64,000 bases of DNA from Tenacibaculum aquimarinum (GTDB lineage Bacteria; Bacteroidota; Bacteroidia; Flavobacteriales; Flavobacteriaceae): assembly GCF_022478115.1 (NCBI RefSeq), contig NZ_JAKGSC010000001.1, positions 62,001 through 126,000 of the forward strand, in the 5' to 3' direction. Each line of letters starts with the position of its first letter. Position 1 is the first letter of the stretch. Below the pieces are notes generated by a model. That model worked only from the letters and a program-made list of their open reading frames with translations, made no database searches and was not told where the DNA came from. Position numbers and translations under genes: made by a program. Positions 45,462-54,127 of this stretch are shown here, piece after piece.

Positions 45462-45502
45462 AAAAACACTCTACTAAATTTAATAGTGGAGTGTTTTTTT
45501 TT
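45462..45502 (+). terminator. terminator of the orphan secreted gene
   Basis: AACACTCTACTA (45464-45475) pairs with TAGTGGAGTGTT (45484-45495), with one G-U pair, followed by a long T run. Confidence 0.88.
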
Positions 45503-45579
45503 GTGATAAACCAATAAACAAACATCTAACAATACATAAAACAACTTATTTGGAACATTTTTATGTTAAAAAAGTTGTC

Positions 45580-45632
45580 GTATTAAGATAAATTTAAGAT
45601 TTTAGCGATTAATTAATTCAAATAATTATACA
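45580..45632 (+). promoter_or_regulatory. conserved leader block upstream of susC copy 2
   Basis: Same ordered blocks as before the first susC (39966-40019). A TTG at 45575-45577 may be the -33 half; the -10-like half would be in TTTAAGATTTTAGC (45593-45606), which is not the usual TAnnTTTG. Confidence 0.5.
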
Positions 45633-48600
45633 ATGAAGACAAAGTTTAATGGAATTTTAACGCTTCTACTAGCGTTGGTTGTGCAAATTTCCTTTGCACA
45701 AGAAAGGACTATTTCTGGTACTGTTTCTGATGAAACAGGTCCTTTACCAGGGGTAACCGTATTAAAAAAAGGAACTACATCTGGAACAGAAACAGATTTT
45801 GATGGTAACTATACTATCAAAGCTAAAACTGGAGATGTATTAGTTTTTAGTTTTGTAGGAATGGTAGCAGTTGAAAAAACAGTGGGCCTTCCTAATAATA
45901 TCAGCTTAGTGATGAAAGCTGACACTTTATTAGACGAGGTAATTGTAACTGGTTATGGTGTTTCTACTAAACAAGCATATACAGGTACAGCTAAGGTTGT
46001 TAAAAGTGAAAACATTGAAGCTAAATCTGTATCAAACGTTTCTCAAGCATTAGCAGGAGAGGTTGCTGGTGTAACAGTAATTAACAGTTCAGGTCAACCT
46101 GGATCTGCTGCAACAATTAGAATTAGAGGTTTTGGTACTATTAATGGTAATAGTAGTCCTTTATATGTTGTGGATGGTGTACCTTACTTAAACAGTATTA
46201 GTAACATTAACCCAGCTGATATAGAATCTACAACTGTATTAAAAGATGCAACTGCAACTTCAATATATGGTTCTAGGGGAGCAAATGGTGTTATTGTTAT
46301 AACTACAAAAAAAGGTAGAAACGGTGTTTCTAACATTTCTGTTGACGTTAAGACAGGTGTAAACATGAGACTTTTACCTTCTTATAATGTAATCACAGAC
46401 CAAGAAGAGTATATTGGTATAGGATGGGAAGCATTAAAAAATACAGGAGAATTCTTAGGAAGTGCAGATCCTGTAACTTATGCAAATGATAGATTATTTT
46501 CAGGTGCAGGTATTAGCCCAGATTATAACATGTGGAATGTAGCTAACACAAGCGAATTAATTGACCCTACAACTGGAACAGTTAGACCTGGTGTTACTAG
46601 AAAATACACTCCAGAGAATTGGGCTGACTATGGATTTCAATCTTCAATTAGAACAGAAGCAAACTTAAGTATGAGTGGTGGTAATGATAACACAACTTAT
46701 TTTTCTTCTTTCGGTTATTTAGATGATGCTGGTTATGTAATAAATTCAGATTATAAACGTTACTCTACAAGATTAAATGTTACTCATAAGCCTGCTGAAT
46801 GGTTAGAAGCAAATGCTAACATAGATTATTCTTATGGTGTACAAACTACAAATGGACAATCTTCAGATTCTGGTTCTATTTTTTGGTTTACTGATAACAT
46901 TCCATCTATTTATCCTTTATTTTTAAGAGATGCAAGTGGTTCAATTGTTCCTGACCCTTTTTATGGAGGAAACCAATATGATTATGGACAAAACAGAGGT
47001 TTTGGAGGTTTAACAAATGCCGTAGCAGATGCAACATACAATTTAGATCAAAATAAACGTCACTCTGTAAACGGAAACTTTTCTTTTAAAGTAAACTTTA
47101 CTGAAGATTTATCTTTTACAGCTAAATATGGTGCAAATTACTACAGCTTTATTGACGATAGTATAAATAACCCTTTCTACGGTTCTGCTGTAGGTCAAGG
47201 AGGTAGTTTATTTAAAGAGCAAAGACAAGCTTTAACTCAGAACTTTTTACAAATGGTAAATTATAATAAGAGTTTTGGAGATCATTACATTTCTGCTTTA
47301 GTAGCACATGAAACAAATGAATGGAAAAGAGATCGTACTTTTATTAGTAAAAATACTGTTGTAAACTTAGTTAACGGATTAGATAATCCTTCTAACTACA
47401 TTAACACTGGTAGTGATCCATCAGGATATACTGAAGAAACAGGAATTGAAAGTTATTTTGCACAAGTTAACTATAACTATTTAAGCAAATATTACTTATC
47501 TGGTACAATAAGACGTGATGGTTCTTCTCGTTTTGCTGTAAATAAGTGGGGTACATTCTGGTCTGCAGGTGCATCTTGGATTATGAGTAAAGAAGACTTT
47601 ATGAGTGATAATTCATTTGTAAACTATTTAAAATTAAAAGCTAGTTACGGTATTCAAGGAGACCAAGGTGGTGTAGATTTTTACTCTGGACAAAATGGAT
47701 ATGATATTGACAATTTAGATGGAAACATCTCATTAATTGTTAGACCTAGACAAAACCCAGAATTAACTTGGGAGTCAAGTAAAATGTATCAGGTTGGTAC
47801 TGAATTTACACTTTTCAACAATGTAATTGATGGTTCTTTAGATTACTATATTAAAGATACTGAAGATTTAATTTTTAGCGTACGTGTACCTATTTCTACA
47901 GGTGATGCAATTGATACTACAAATGATGGATCTATTGTAAACAGAGGTTTTGAATTTGATTTAACTGGACATATTATAGATAAAGAAAATTTTAAATTAG
48001 ACTTATCTGTTAATGGTGAAATGTTAGATAATGAAATTACTAAAATGCCATTTGATGCTGCAGAAGGTAGAGATAAAATTATTGACATTGATGGTAGTTT
48101 CGGTAGAGCTGAAGGACATAGTAGATATGATTACTATATGCCAGTATGGGCAGGAGTAGATGCTGCTAATGGAGATCCGTTATGGGAAACAAATTATGTT
48201 GATACTAATTCAAATGGAAGTTTTGACTCTGGAGAAGAAATTTTAGATTTATTTGAATACCAAGTTAGAAACCCAACAACGGAAGTTAAACAAGCACTTA
48301 CTAACGTATACCAAGAAGCTACTAGTAAATTTGTTGGAAAATCTGCAATTCCTACTGTAAGAGGTGCATTTAGATTATCTGCTAAAATACATGACTTTGA
48401 TATCACATCTCAGTTTGCTTATAGTTTAGGTGGTTATGGTTACGATGGTAATTATGCAAGTGTCTTAGGTAGCCGTCAAGCAGGTAGTAATAACTATCAC
48501 GTTGACATAAGAGATAGATGGCAAAATCCAGGTGACGTAACTAACGTTCCTAGAATTTATAGTAACCAAAACATCAACGTTAATAGTGTGTCTACACGTT

Positions 48601-48839
48601 TTTTAACAAGTTCTGATTATTTAGCATTAAATAATGTAAGGATTGGTTATAACCTACCGTCTAAGTATTTAAGCGAAACAGGTATTTCTAATGTTAGTGT
48701 TTGGGTAGCTGGAGATAATTTATTTTTATTAAGTGCTAGAGATGGATTTAATCCTTCTGCTTCTTTAATAGGATCTTCTGCAAGATACCAGTATACACCA
48801 TTATCAACATTTACACTTGGTGTTCGTGTTAAAATATAA
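45633..48839 (+). CDS. SusC/RagA-family TonB-linked outer membrane protein, pair 2
   Basis: 1068-aa TonB-linked barrel. The signal peptide and first domain are close to pair 1 (MKTKFNGILTLLLALVVQIS, FAQ). Carboxypeptidase-like domain ~25-100 (TDFDGNYTIKAKTGDVLVFS), TonB-box-like LLDEVIVTGYG (~102-112), plug with IRIRGFGTINGNSSPLYVVD (~170-190) and SRGANGVIVITTKKGRNG, then the barrel with SYGIQGDQGGVDFYSGQNGY and VAGDNLFLLS-x-RDGFNPS near the end. It is followed after 22 nt by SusD and then by a surface lipoprotein, so it is a three-gene unit. The ligand is unknown; no degradative enzyme is encoded beside it. Confidence 0.94.
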   Translation: MKTKFNGILTLLLALVVQISFAQERTISGTVSDETGPLPGVTVLKKGTTSGTETDFDGNYTIKAKTGDVLVFSFVGMVAVEKTVGLPNNISLVMKADTLLDEVIVTGYGVSTKQAYTGTAKVVKSENIEAKSVSNVSQALAGEVAGVTVINSSGQPGSAATIRIRGFGTINGNSSPLYVVDGVPYLNSISNINPADIESTTVLKDATATSIYGSRGANGVIVITTKKGRNGVSNISVDVKTGVNMRLLPSYNVITDQEEYIGIGWEALKNTGEFLGSADPVTYANDRLFSGAGISPDYNMWNVANTSELIDPTTGTVRPGVTRKYTPENWADYGFQSSIRTEANLSMSGGNDNTTYFSSFGYLDDAGYVINSDYKRYSTRLNVTHKPAEWLEANANIDYSYGVQTTNGQSSDSGSIFWFTDNIPSIYPLFLRDASGSIVPDPFYGGNQYDYGQNRGFGGLTNAVADATYNLDQNKRHSVNGNFSFKVNFTEDLSFTAKYGANYYSFIDDSINNPFYGSAVGQGGSLFKEQRQALTQNFLQMVNYNKSFGDHYISALVAHETNEWKRDRTFISKNTVVNLVNGLDNPSNYINTGSDPSGYTEETGIESYFAQVNYNYLSKYYLSGTIRRDGSSRFAVNKWGTFWSAGASWIMSKEDFMSDNSFVNYLKLKASYGIQGDQGGVDFYSGQNGYDIDNLDGNISLIVRPRQNPELTWESSKMYQVGTEFTLFNNVIDGSLDYYIKDTEDLIFSVRVPISTGDAIDTTNDGSIVNRGFEFDLTGHIIDKENFKLDLSVNGEMLDNEITKMPFDAAEGRDKIIDIDGSFGRAEGHSRYDYYMPVWAGVDAANGDPLWETNYVDTNSNGSFDSGEEILDLFEYQVRNPTTEVKQALTNVYQEATSKFVGKSAIPTVRGAFRLSAKIHDFDITSQFAYSLGGYGYDGNYASVLGSRQAGSNNYHVDIRDRWQNPGDVTNVPRIYSNQNINVNSVSTRFLTSSDYLALNNVRIGYNLPSKYLSETGISNVSVWVAGDNLFLLSARDGFNPSASLIGSSARYQYTPLSTFTLGVRVKI

Positions 48840-48861
48840 TTAACTATTAAACTAAAAAAAA

Positions 48862-50334
48862 ATGAAACGTAATTTTTTAAAAACAGTACTTGCTATAGCA
48901 GTAACTGCAACATTTTTTAGTTGTGGAGACGAGCTATTAGAAAAAAGCCCTACATCATTTATTAATGTAGATGATGCAGGTGAGTCTGGTCAATTAAATC
49001 CAGCAATTTTAGATGCAAATCTAAACGGTATTTATTCTATGATGATAAATACTGGAACTGGAGGAACAACTAGCCATGAGGATTTTGGACAAAAAGGGTA
49101 TGATATTATGTCAGACTTTTTATCTGGTGATTTAGCATTAACTGCAAATAACTATAATAGGTATGGTGATTTTGCAAACTTATTATCAACAATTGATTAT
49201 GCTAATACGGATAATTATACGCCTTGGAGATATTACTATAGAGTAATAAGGTCGGCTAACTTAGTAATTAACTCTTTAGGAGGTAATGATATAGTGCCAG
49301 AGTCTGATAATGCTAAATATTCTTTAGGTCAAGCTAAAGCATTAAGAGCATACGCATATTTTTATTTATCACAATACTATCAAGCAGAATATAATGGTTC
49401 AGAAGCTATATTACCTTTATACAAGGATGCTAATGACCCAGTATTAGGTCAAGCTCCAATGAGCGAAGTATATGATTTCATGATCGAAGATTTAACATCT
49501 GCTGTATCATTCTTAAATGGTTTCAATAGAACTAGTAAATCTTCTGTTAATCAAGACGTAGCTAAAGCATTATTAGCATATGTTTATGCAGCCAAAGGAG
49601 ATAGCGCATCTAACTTATTAGCTAAAGGTTTAGCTGATCAAGTAATTGCTTCTGGTTATCCTTTAATGACTTCAAGCGAAGTTACTGGTGGATTTAATAA
49701 TGCAGCTACTCCAGGATGGATTTGGGGATTTGACATTACTTTAACTAACGGTTTAGACTTAATCTCTTGGTGGGGACAAATGGATGTATTTACATACAGC
49801 TACCAATGGGCTGGAGATAAAAAAGGTATGGATAATGGTTTATATGCATCAATTAATGCAAATGATGTAAGAAAAACTCAATTTGATACTTCAAACTCTT
49901 TACAACCACGTAACAAATTTTACAATGCTGCAAGAGTTATTGGTGGACAAAGAAATATTGAAGATGATTATATTTATATGAGAGTAGCTGAAATGTATTT
50001 ATTATCTGCAGAGATGGCAGCTAAAGAAAATCAACCTGCTGCTGCACGTACTAGACTTAAACAATTATTATCTCAAAGATTTAGTAGCGCTGCTGATTAT
50101 GCTTATGTAGATGGTTTAAGTGGTGATGCTCTTTTAGATGAAGTAGTTTTACAAACTAGAATTGAATTATGGGGTGAAGGTAAGAGTTATTTATCTATGA
50201 AGAGAAATAAACAAATGATGACTAGAGGTTCTAACCACGTTTTTCTTGCAGGTTTATCTATTCCTCATACTGATGAAAGATTAACTTACGAAATTCCACG
50301 TGCTGAAGTTCAAAACAACCCATTTATAGACTAA
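48862..50334 (+). CDS. SusD/RagB-family outer membrane lipoprotein, pair 2
   Basis: 490-aa surface lipoprotein partner of the SusC upstream. Signal peptide with lipobox TFFSC (Cys21), then the SusD-typical DELLEKSPTSF. TPR-like helices include YSLGQAKALRAYAYFYLSQY (~152-171) and YIYMRVAEMYLLSAEMAAKE (~372-391). The C-terminal VVLQTRIELWGEGKSYLSMK (~430-449) and RLTYEIPRAEVQNNPFID are standard for RagB/SusD. It belongs to the classical RagB/SusD group, unlike pair 1. The next gene follows after a 70-nt gap with a hairpin. Confidence 0.93.
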   Translation: MKRNFLKTVLAIAVTATFFSCGDELLEKSPTSFINVDDAGESGQLNPAILDANLNGIYSMMINTGTGGTTSHEDFGQKGYDIMSDFLSGDLALTANNYNRYGDFANLLSTIDYANTDNYTPWRYYYRVIRSANLVINSLGGNDIVPESDNAKYSLGQAKALRAYAYFYLSQYYQAEYNGSEAILPLYKDANDPVLGQAPMSEVYDFMIEDLTSAVSFLNGFNRTSKSSVNQDVAKALLAYVYAAKGDSASNLLAKGLADQVIASGYPLMTSSEVTGGFNNAATPGWIWGFDITLTNGLDLISWWGQMDVFTYSYQWAGDKKGMDNGLYASINANDVRKTQFDTSNSLQPRNKFYNAARVIGGQRNIEDDYIYMRVAEMYLLSAEMAAKENQPAAARTRLKQLLSQRFSSAADYAYVDGLSGDALLDEVVLQTRIELWGEGKSYLSMKRNKQMMTRGSNHVFLAGLSIPHTDERLTYEIPRAEVQNNPFID

Positions 50335-50346
50335 TATTGTGATTTT

Positions 50347-50378
50347 AGAAAGTTTCTTATTCATTTAAGAAACTTTCT
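50347..50378 (+). other. intra-operon stem-loop between susD and the surface lipoprotein gene
   Basis: Perfect 13-nt arms at 50347-50359 and 50366-50378 (core GAAAGTTTCTTA), 6-nt loop. The following tract is only ATTTTAC, so it is a weak terminator or an mRNA stabiliser that would lower expression of the third gene relative to susCD. Confidence 0.65.
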
Positions 50379-50404
50379 ATTTTACATTATAAAATTTAAC
50401 AATT

Positions 50405-51133
50405 ATGAAAAAACAAATATTTTTATTATTATTTTCTTTTACATTTTTAACTTTTACAAGTTGTAAAGAAGATATAGAAACTTCTGCGTTAAAATATATT
50501 TCTTTTGAAAAAACTGAAATGAGTTTAGGCGTAACAGTAGGTTCTGAAGAATCAAGAGAGATCAAAATTTACACAACAAACACAACTAGTACTGATAGAA
50601 CTATCAATATATCAGTAATTGAAGATGAATCTACTGCTGATCCTGCTGCATATACTGTATCATCGTCAGTAACAATCCCAGCTGGAACTAATGAAGGTGC
50701 AATTAACCTTAACTTTAAGGATATTGGATTAGATTTTACAGCAAGTAAAACGGTAGCATTAAAGTTTGAATCTAGTGATGAAATCGCTGTAGGTGAAAAA
50801 TTAATATTAAATGTTACTCGTGTTTGTCCAAATGAACAAACAGAAATAAGTGTTGTTTTTGATGGTTACGCAAGTGAAAATGCTATTAGCATTAAAGATT
50901 CTAGTGGAAACGTAGTGTTTTCTGCTGGTTCTTGGGCTGATGGATTAGGAAGTTATTCTTCTCAAATATGTTTAATCCCAGGAGATTATACTTTTACTAT
51001 AACTGATAGTTATGGTGATGGACTATCTTATCCTGCAAACGGTTCAGTTGAAGCAACATATAACGGAACTACTTTAGTGAATATTGTTGGAAATTTTGGA
51101 TCTGGTCAAACTGTTAGTTTTACAATTCAATAA
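50405..51133 (+). CDS. surface lipoprotein with Calx-beta-like and DSYGDG domains
   Basis: 242-aa lipoprotein, signal peptide with lipobox FTSC (Cys20). Residues ~30-135 form a beta-rich domain resembling Calx-beta/DUF1735 sheets (EESREIKIYTTNTTSTDRTI, then IPAGTNEGAINLNF). Residues ~145-242 form a second beta-domain with CLIPGDYTFTITDSYGDGLS (~193-212), where Asp-Ser-Tyr-Gly-Asp-Gly looks like a calcium-binding loop common in secreted flavobacterial proteins. Being third in a susC-susD unit, it likely sits on the cell surface as an accessory ligand-binding protein, like SusE or SusF. Function is inferred from place and fold only. Confidence 0.72.
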   Translation: MKKQIFLLLFSFTFLTFTSCKEDIETSALKYISFEKTEMSLGVTVGSEESREIKIYTTNTTSTDRTINISVIEDESTADPAAYTVSSSVTIPAGTNEGAINLNFKDIGLDFTASKTVALKFESSDEIAVGEKLILNVTRVCPNEQTEISVVFDGYASENAISIKDSSGNVVFSAGSWADGLGSYSSQICLIPGDYTFTITDSYGDGLSYPANGSVEATYNGTTLVNIVGNFGSGQTVSFTIQ

Positions 51134-51155
51134 GAAAGTAATTTCAATAAAATAA

Positions 51156-51187
51156 TTTAAAAACCACCTTTCGAGGTGGTTTTTTTA
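51156..51187 (+). terminator. terminator of SusCD pair 2 operon
   Basis: AAAAACCACCT (51159-51169) and AGGTGGTTTTT (51174-51184) pair around a TTCG tetraloop, then T run. A very stable stem-loop, lying just before rlmB. Confidence 0.92.
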
Positions 51188-51202
51188 TGCATAAACTTTA
51201 CA

Positions 51203-51210
51203 TACCTTTG
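51203..51210 (+). promoter_or_regulatory. -7 box of rlmB
   Basis: TACCTTTG followed by C; the chosen ATG begins 5 nt after the G, at the expected transcription start. No TTG at 17-23 nt upstream, where the terminator T run lies. Confidence 0.55.
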
Positions 51211-51214
51211 CAAT

Positions 51215-51964
51215 ATGCAAAATGAAACAACAAATATATTTGGAATAAGAGCAATTATAGAAGCAATAGAATCCGGCTCTACACTAAACAAGGTATATCT
51301 ACAAAAAGGATTACGCGGAGATTTGTTTTTTGAATTAGATAAACTAATTAAAAAAAATAAAATATCTGTTAGTCAAGTTCCTGTGGAAAAATTAGATAGG
51401 TTATCAAAAAACAGTAATCACCAAGGAGCTGTAGCTCAAATTTCTCAAATAGATTTTTATGATTTAGAAGAGTTAATAGAGAAAACAGTTGAAGACAATA
51501 AAACTCCTTTATTTCTTTTATTAGATCAAATTTCTGATGTTAGAAATTTTGGGGCAATAATAAGAACGGCTGAATGTACTGGAGTTAATGGAATAATAAT
51601 ACAGAAAAGTGGTAGCGCGCCAGTAAACGCAGAAACAATAAAAACTTCTGCTGGTGCAGCTTTTAAAGTACCAATTTGTAGAGTAGATCATATAAAAGAT
51701 GCATTATACTTGCTACAAGCCTCAGAAATAAAAACAGTAGCTGCCACTGAAAAAACTGAAGATTCGGTTTTTGATATCAATTTTAATCAGCCAATTGCAA
51801 TTGTAATGGGATCTGAACACAGAGGTGTTAATCCATCTGTACTAAAAATGGTTGATTATAAAGCTAAACTTCCTCTATTAGGGGAAATAGGCTCTTTAAA
51901 TGTTTCAGTTGCTTGTGGGGCTTTTCTATACGAAAACGTTAGACAAAGAACATTAAAACAGTAA
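51215..51964 (+). CDS. rlmB: 23S rRNA (guanosine-2'-O-)-methyltransferase RlmB (SpoU family)
   Basis: 249-aa SpoU/TrmH methyltransferase. The start is put at 51215 (MQNETTNIFGIRAIIEAIES); an ATG at 51176 would begin inside the terminator. An N-terminal substrate-binding domain (~1-80) is followed by the knotted SPOUT domain with motif 1 SDVRNFGAIIRTAECTGVNG (~108-127), motif 2 PIAIVMGSEHRGVNPSVLKM (~190-209) and motif 3 GSLNVSVACGAFLYENVR (~226-243). It should methylate the ribose of G2251 (E. coli numbering) in 23S rRNA. It converges with the rhomboid gene, 1 nt between stops. Its mRNA is predicted leaderless. Confidence 0.9.
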   Translation: MQNETTNIFGIRAIIEAIESGSTLNKVYLQKGLRGDLFFELDKLIKKNKISVSQVPVEKLDRLSKNSNHQGAVAQISQIDFYDLEELIEKTVEDNKTPLFLLLDQISDVRNFGAIIRTAECTGVNGIIIQKSGSAPVNAETIKTSAGAAFKVPICRVDHIKDALYLLQASEIKTVAATEKTEDSVFDINFNQPIAIVMGSEHRGVNPSVLKMVDYKAKLPLLGEIGSLNVSVACGAFLYENVRQRTLKQ

Positions 51965-51965
51965 C

Positions 51966-52655
51966 CTATTTTAAATTATCTGATTCTTCAGGAAGGTTTG
52001 TCTCATAAATTTCTTCCTGAAGAATTAAATTACCCTCTTCATCAAACATTTCATCAAACTCAGTTTGTGTAAATTGAAATTCTTCTTTTACAATTCCTTT
52101 TCCTTTATATAAAAAGGCGAAAATAATTCCAGCAACAAATCCAGATAAATGTCCTTCCCAAGACATTCCTTCTTTAATAGGCAATACATACCAAATCATG
52201 CTTCCATAAAGGAAAATAACCACTAAAGAAAGTGATATTAATCTTAAATGTCTTTTTAAGATACCACTAAAGAATATAAAACTGAATAGTAAATATACTA
52301 TTCCACTTGCTCCAATATGATAGGAATCTCGAGCAATTATCCAAGTAAAAAGGCCAGTTAATAATCCACCATAAACTAAAACTTTTAAAGCTACTTTTTT
52401 ATAAAAAAATAATAAACTAGTTAAAAATATAAATAATGGTATAGAGTTATTAAATAAATGGCTTGTATTACTATGGATAAAAGGTGATAAGAAAACACCT
52501 CTGAAACCTTTAATTGTTCTTGGAAAAACTCCAAACTTATTAAAGTTGTAATTAAAATTAATTTCTAACCAATATACAAACCAAATTATAACCACAGATA
52601 GTATTGGAATTAAAATGGTTTGTTTAGAAAACTTAAGTTCTTTATCGTTTAACAT
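51966..52655 (-). CDS. rhomboid-family intramembrane serine protease
   Basis: 229-aa membrane protease with about six TM helices. The nucleophile Ser117 is in DSYHIGASGIVYLL and the catalytic His169 in MSWEGHLSGFVAGIIFAF, both in the expected helices; the HSNTSHLFNN loop before the first core helix is also typical. A short acidic cytosolic tail follows (FTQTEFDEMFDEEGNLILQE). Substrates are unknown. It is convergent with rlmB and divergent from rarA; the 76-nt gap to rarA holds no clear consensus promoter. Confidence 0.9.
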   Translation of the reverse strand: MLNDKELKFSKQTILIPILSVVIIWFVYWLEINFNYNFNKFGVFPRTIKGFRGVFLSPFIHSNTSHLFNNSIPLFIFLTSLLFFYKKVALKVLVYGGLLTGLFTWIIARDSYHIGASGIVYLLFSFIFFSGILKRHLRLISLSLVVIFLYGSMIWYVLPIKEGMSWEGHLSGFVAGIIFAFLYKGKGIVKEEFQFTQTEFDEMFDEEGNLILQEEIYETNLPEESDNLK

Positions 52656-52731
52656 TAAAATAAAGGTAACAAAAACTTAACCATTTAATATTTACTGAAT
52701 ACCTGTCAGAAATCTTTATTATTTTTACTGA

Positions 52732-54003
52732 ATGAACGAACCTTTGGCAGAAAGAATACGACCAAAAAAATTAGAAGACTATATTAGTCAACAACATTTG
52801 GTTGGTAAAACAGGTATTTTAACAAATCATATAAAACAAGGTATTATACCTTCTTTAATTTTATGGGGACCTCCAGGAATTGGAAAAACTACGCTGGCAA
52901 ACATTATCGCAAACGAATCTGGACGTCCATTTTATACATTAAGTGCAATTAGTTCTGGAGTAAAAGATGTTAGAGAAATAATTGAAAAGGCTAAAAAAAG
53001 TGGTGGTTTATTTACTGCTAAAAATCCTATTTTATTTATTGATGAAATTCATAGATTTAGTAAATCTCAACAAGATTCTTTATTAGGTGCTGTAGAAAAA
53101 GGTTGGGTAACACTTATTGGTGCAACTACAGAAAACCCAAGTTTTGAAGTTATACCTGCCCTACTCTCTAGATGTCAAGTTTATATTTTAAATTCCTTTG
53201 ATAAAAATGATTTAGTTGCTTTAATAAAAAGAGCAATGGAAAAGGATGAAATTTTAAAGGATAAAAATATTACATTAAAAGAAACGGAAGCTTTACTTCA
53301 AGTTTCTGGCGGAGATGCTCGTAAATTGTTGAATATATTTGAATTATTAGTTATTGCTGAAGATAAAATTACTATAACTAATAAACTGGTTTTAGAAAAG
53401 ATTCAGAAAAATACTGTTAGATATGATAAAACTGGCGAACAACATTATGATATAATTTCGGCATTTATAAAATCTATTAGAGGAAGTGATCCAAATGCGG
53501 CTGTGTATTATTTAGCAAGAATGATTGAAGGTGGTGAAGATGTGAAGTTTATTGCACGAAGACTTTTAATTTTGGCTTCGGAAGATATTGGAAATGCAAA
53601 TCCTACTGCTTTAATTTTAGCAAACAACACTTTTCAGGCAGTTTCTGTGATAGGACATCCAGAATCCCGAATAATACTAAGCCAGTGTGCTGTATATTTA
53701 GCAAACTCAGCAAAAAGTAATGCTTCTTATATGGCAATTAACGTAGCGCAAGATTTAGTTAGAAAAACGGGAGATTTATCGATTCCTTTGCATTTAAGAA
53801 ATGCGCCAACAAAATTAATGAAAGATTTAGATTATGGTAAAAATTATCAATACTCTCATAATTATGACGGTAATTTTATTGATCAAGAGTTTTTACCAGA
53901 TGAAATAACAAACACGAAATTATACGAACCAGGAAACAACGCCAGAGAAAATCAATTTAGAGAAAAATTGAGAGAGCGTTGGAAAGATAAATATGGCTAT
54001 TAG
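52732..54003 (+). CDS. rarA: replication-associated recombination protein A (RarA/MgsA)
   Basis: 423-aa AAA+ ATPase that acts at stalled replication forks, related to clamp loader subunits. It opens MNEPLAERIRPKKLEDYISQ with QHLVG; Walker A LWGPPGIGKTTLANI (~45-59), Walker B NPILFIDEIHRFSKSQQDSL (~97-116), sensor 1 TLIGATTENPSFEVIPALLS (~125-144), sensor 2 SGGDARKLLNIFEL. The C-terminal tetramerisation domain has FIKSIRGSDPNAAVYYLARM (~247-266) and ends RERWKDKYGY. Length is near E. coli RarA (447 aa). It is followed by an RNA-like element and a strong bidirectional terminator. Confidence 0.96.
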   Translation: MNEPLAERIRPKKLEDYISQQHLVGKTGILTNHIKQGIIPSLILWGPPGIGKTTLANIIANESGRPFYTLSAISSGVKDVREIIEKAKKSGGLFTAKNPILFIDEIHRFSKSQQDSLLGAVEKGWVTLIGATTENPSFEVIPALLSRCQVYILNSFDKNDLVALIKRAMEKDEILKDKNITLKETEALLQVSGGDARKLLNIFELLVIAEDKITITNKLVLEKIQKNTVRYDKTGEQHYDIISAFIKSIRGSDPNAAVYYLARMIEGGEDVKFIARRLLILASEDIGNANPTALILANNTFQAVSVIGHPESRIILSQCAVYLANSAKSNASYMAINVAQDLVRKTGDLSIPLHLRNAPTKLMKDLDYGKNYQYSHNYDGNFIDQEFLPDEITNTKLYEPGNNARENQFREKLRERWKDKYGY

Positions 54004-54076
54004 CTAGCTCGCATGAGGGATTGAAACGGCATCCTTTTTTTGTTTTTATCAAAAAAGATATAGTGTAAAGCCCGAC
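54001..54076 (+). repeat. Flavobacterial intergenic RNA-like element, copy 3 (diverged)
   Basis: Starts at the rarA stop codon: TAGCTCGCATGAGGGATTGA, then ACGGCATCC, a stem CTTTTTTTG/CAAAAAAG (loop TTTTTAT), then ATAGTGTAAAGCCCGAC. It shares the 5' block (TAGC...GATTGA...GGCAT) and the AAAGC 3' block with the copies at 14436 and 61105, but lacks the AAATAGCTTCT end. Confidence 0.5.
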
Positions 54077-54120
54077 ATTAAAAAACCGAAAAGCAGCTAC
54101 TGCTTTTCGGTTTTTTAATG
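54076..54120 (+). terminator. bidirectional terminator between rarA and the 54.1-kb gene
   Basis: Perfect arms of 21 nt (54076-54096 and 54100-54120; core CCGAAAAGCAG), loop CTA, with A and T runs at the base. It serves both convergent genes. Confidence 0.93.
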
Positions 54121-54127
54121 GCATGCC

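Noticed and set aside
39900..51133. Polysaccharide utilization locus
   Set aside because: No glycoside hydrolase, lyase or sulfatase and no hybrid sensor or anti-sigma regulator is present, so only nutrient-import loci can be claimed.
54013..54030. GGGATTGAAAC-like sequence resembling the end of a type I CRISPR repeat
   Set aside because: It occurs once, with no regularly spaced copies and no cas genes; it is part of the dispersed RNA-like element.
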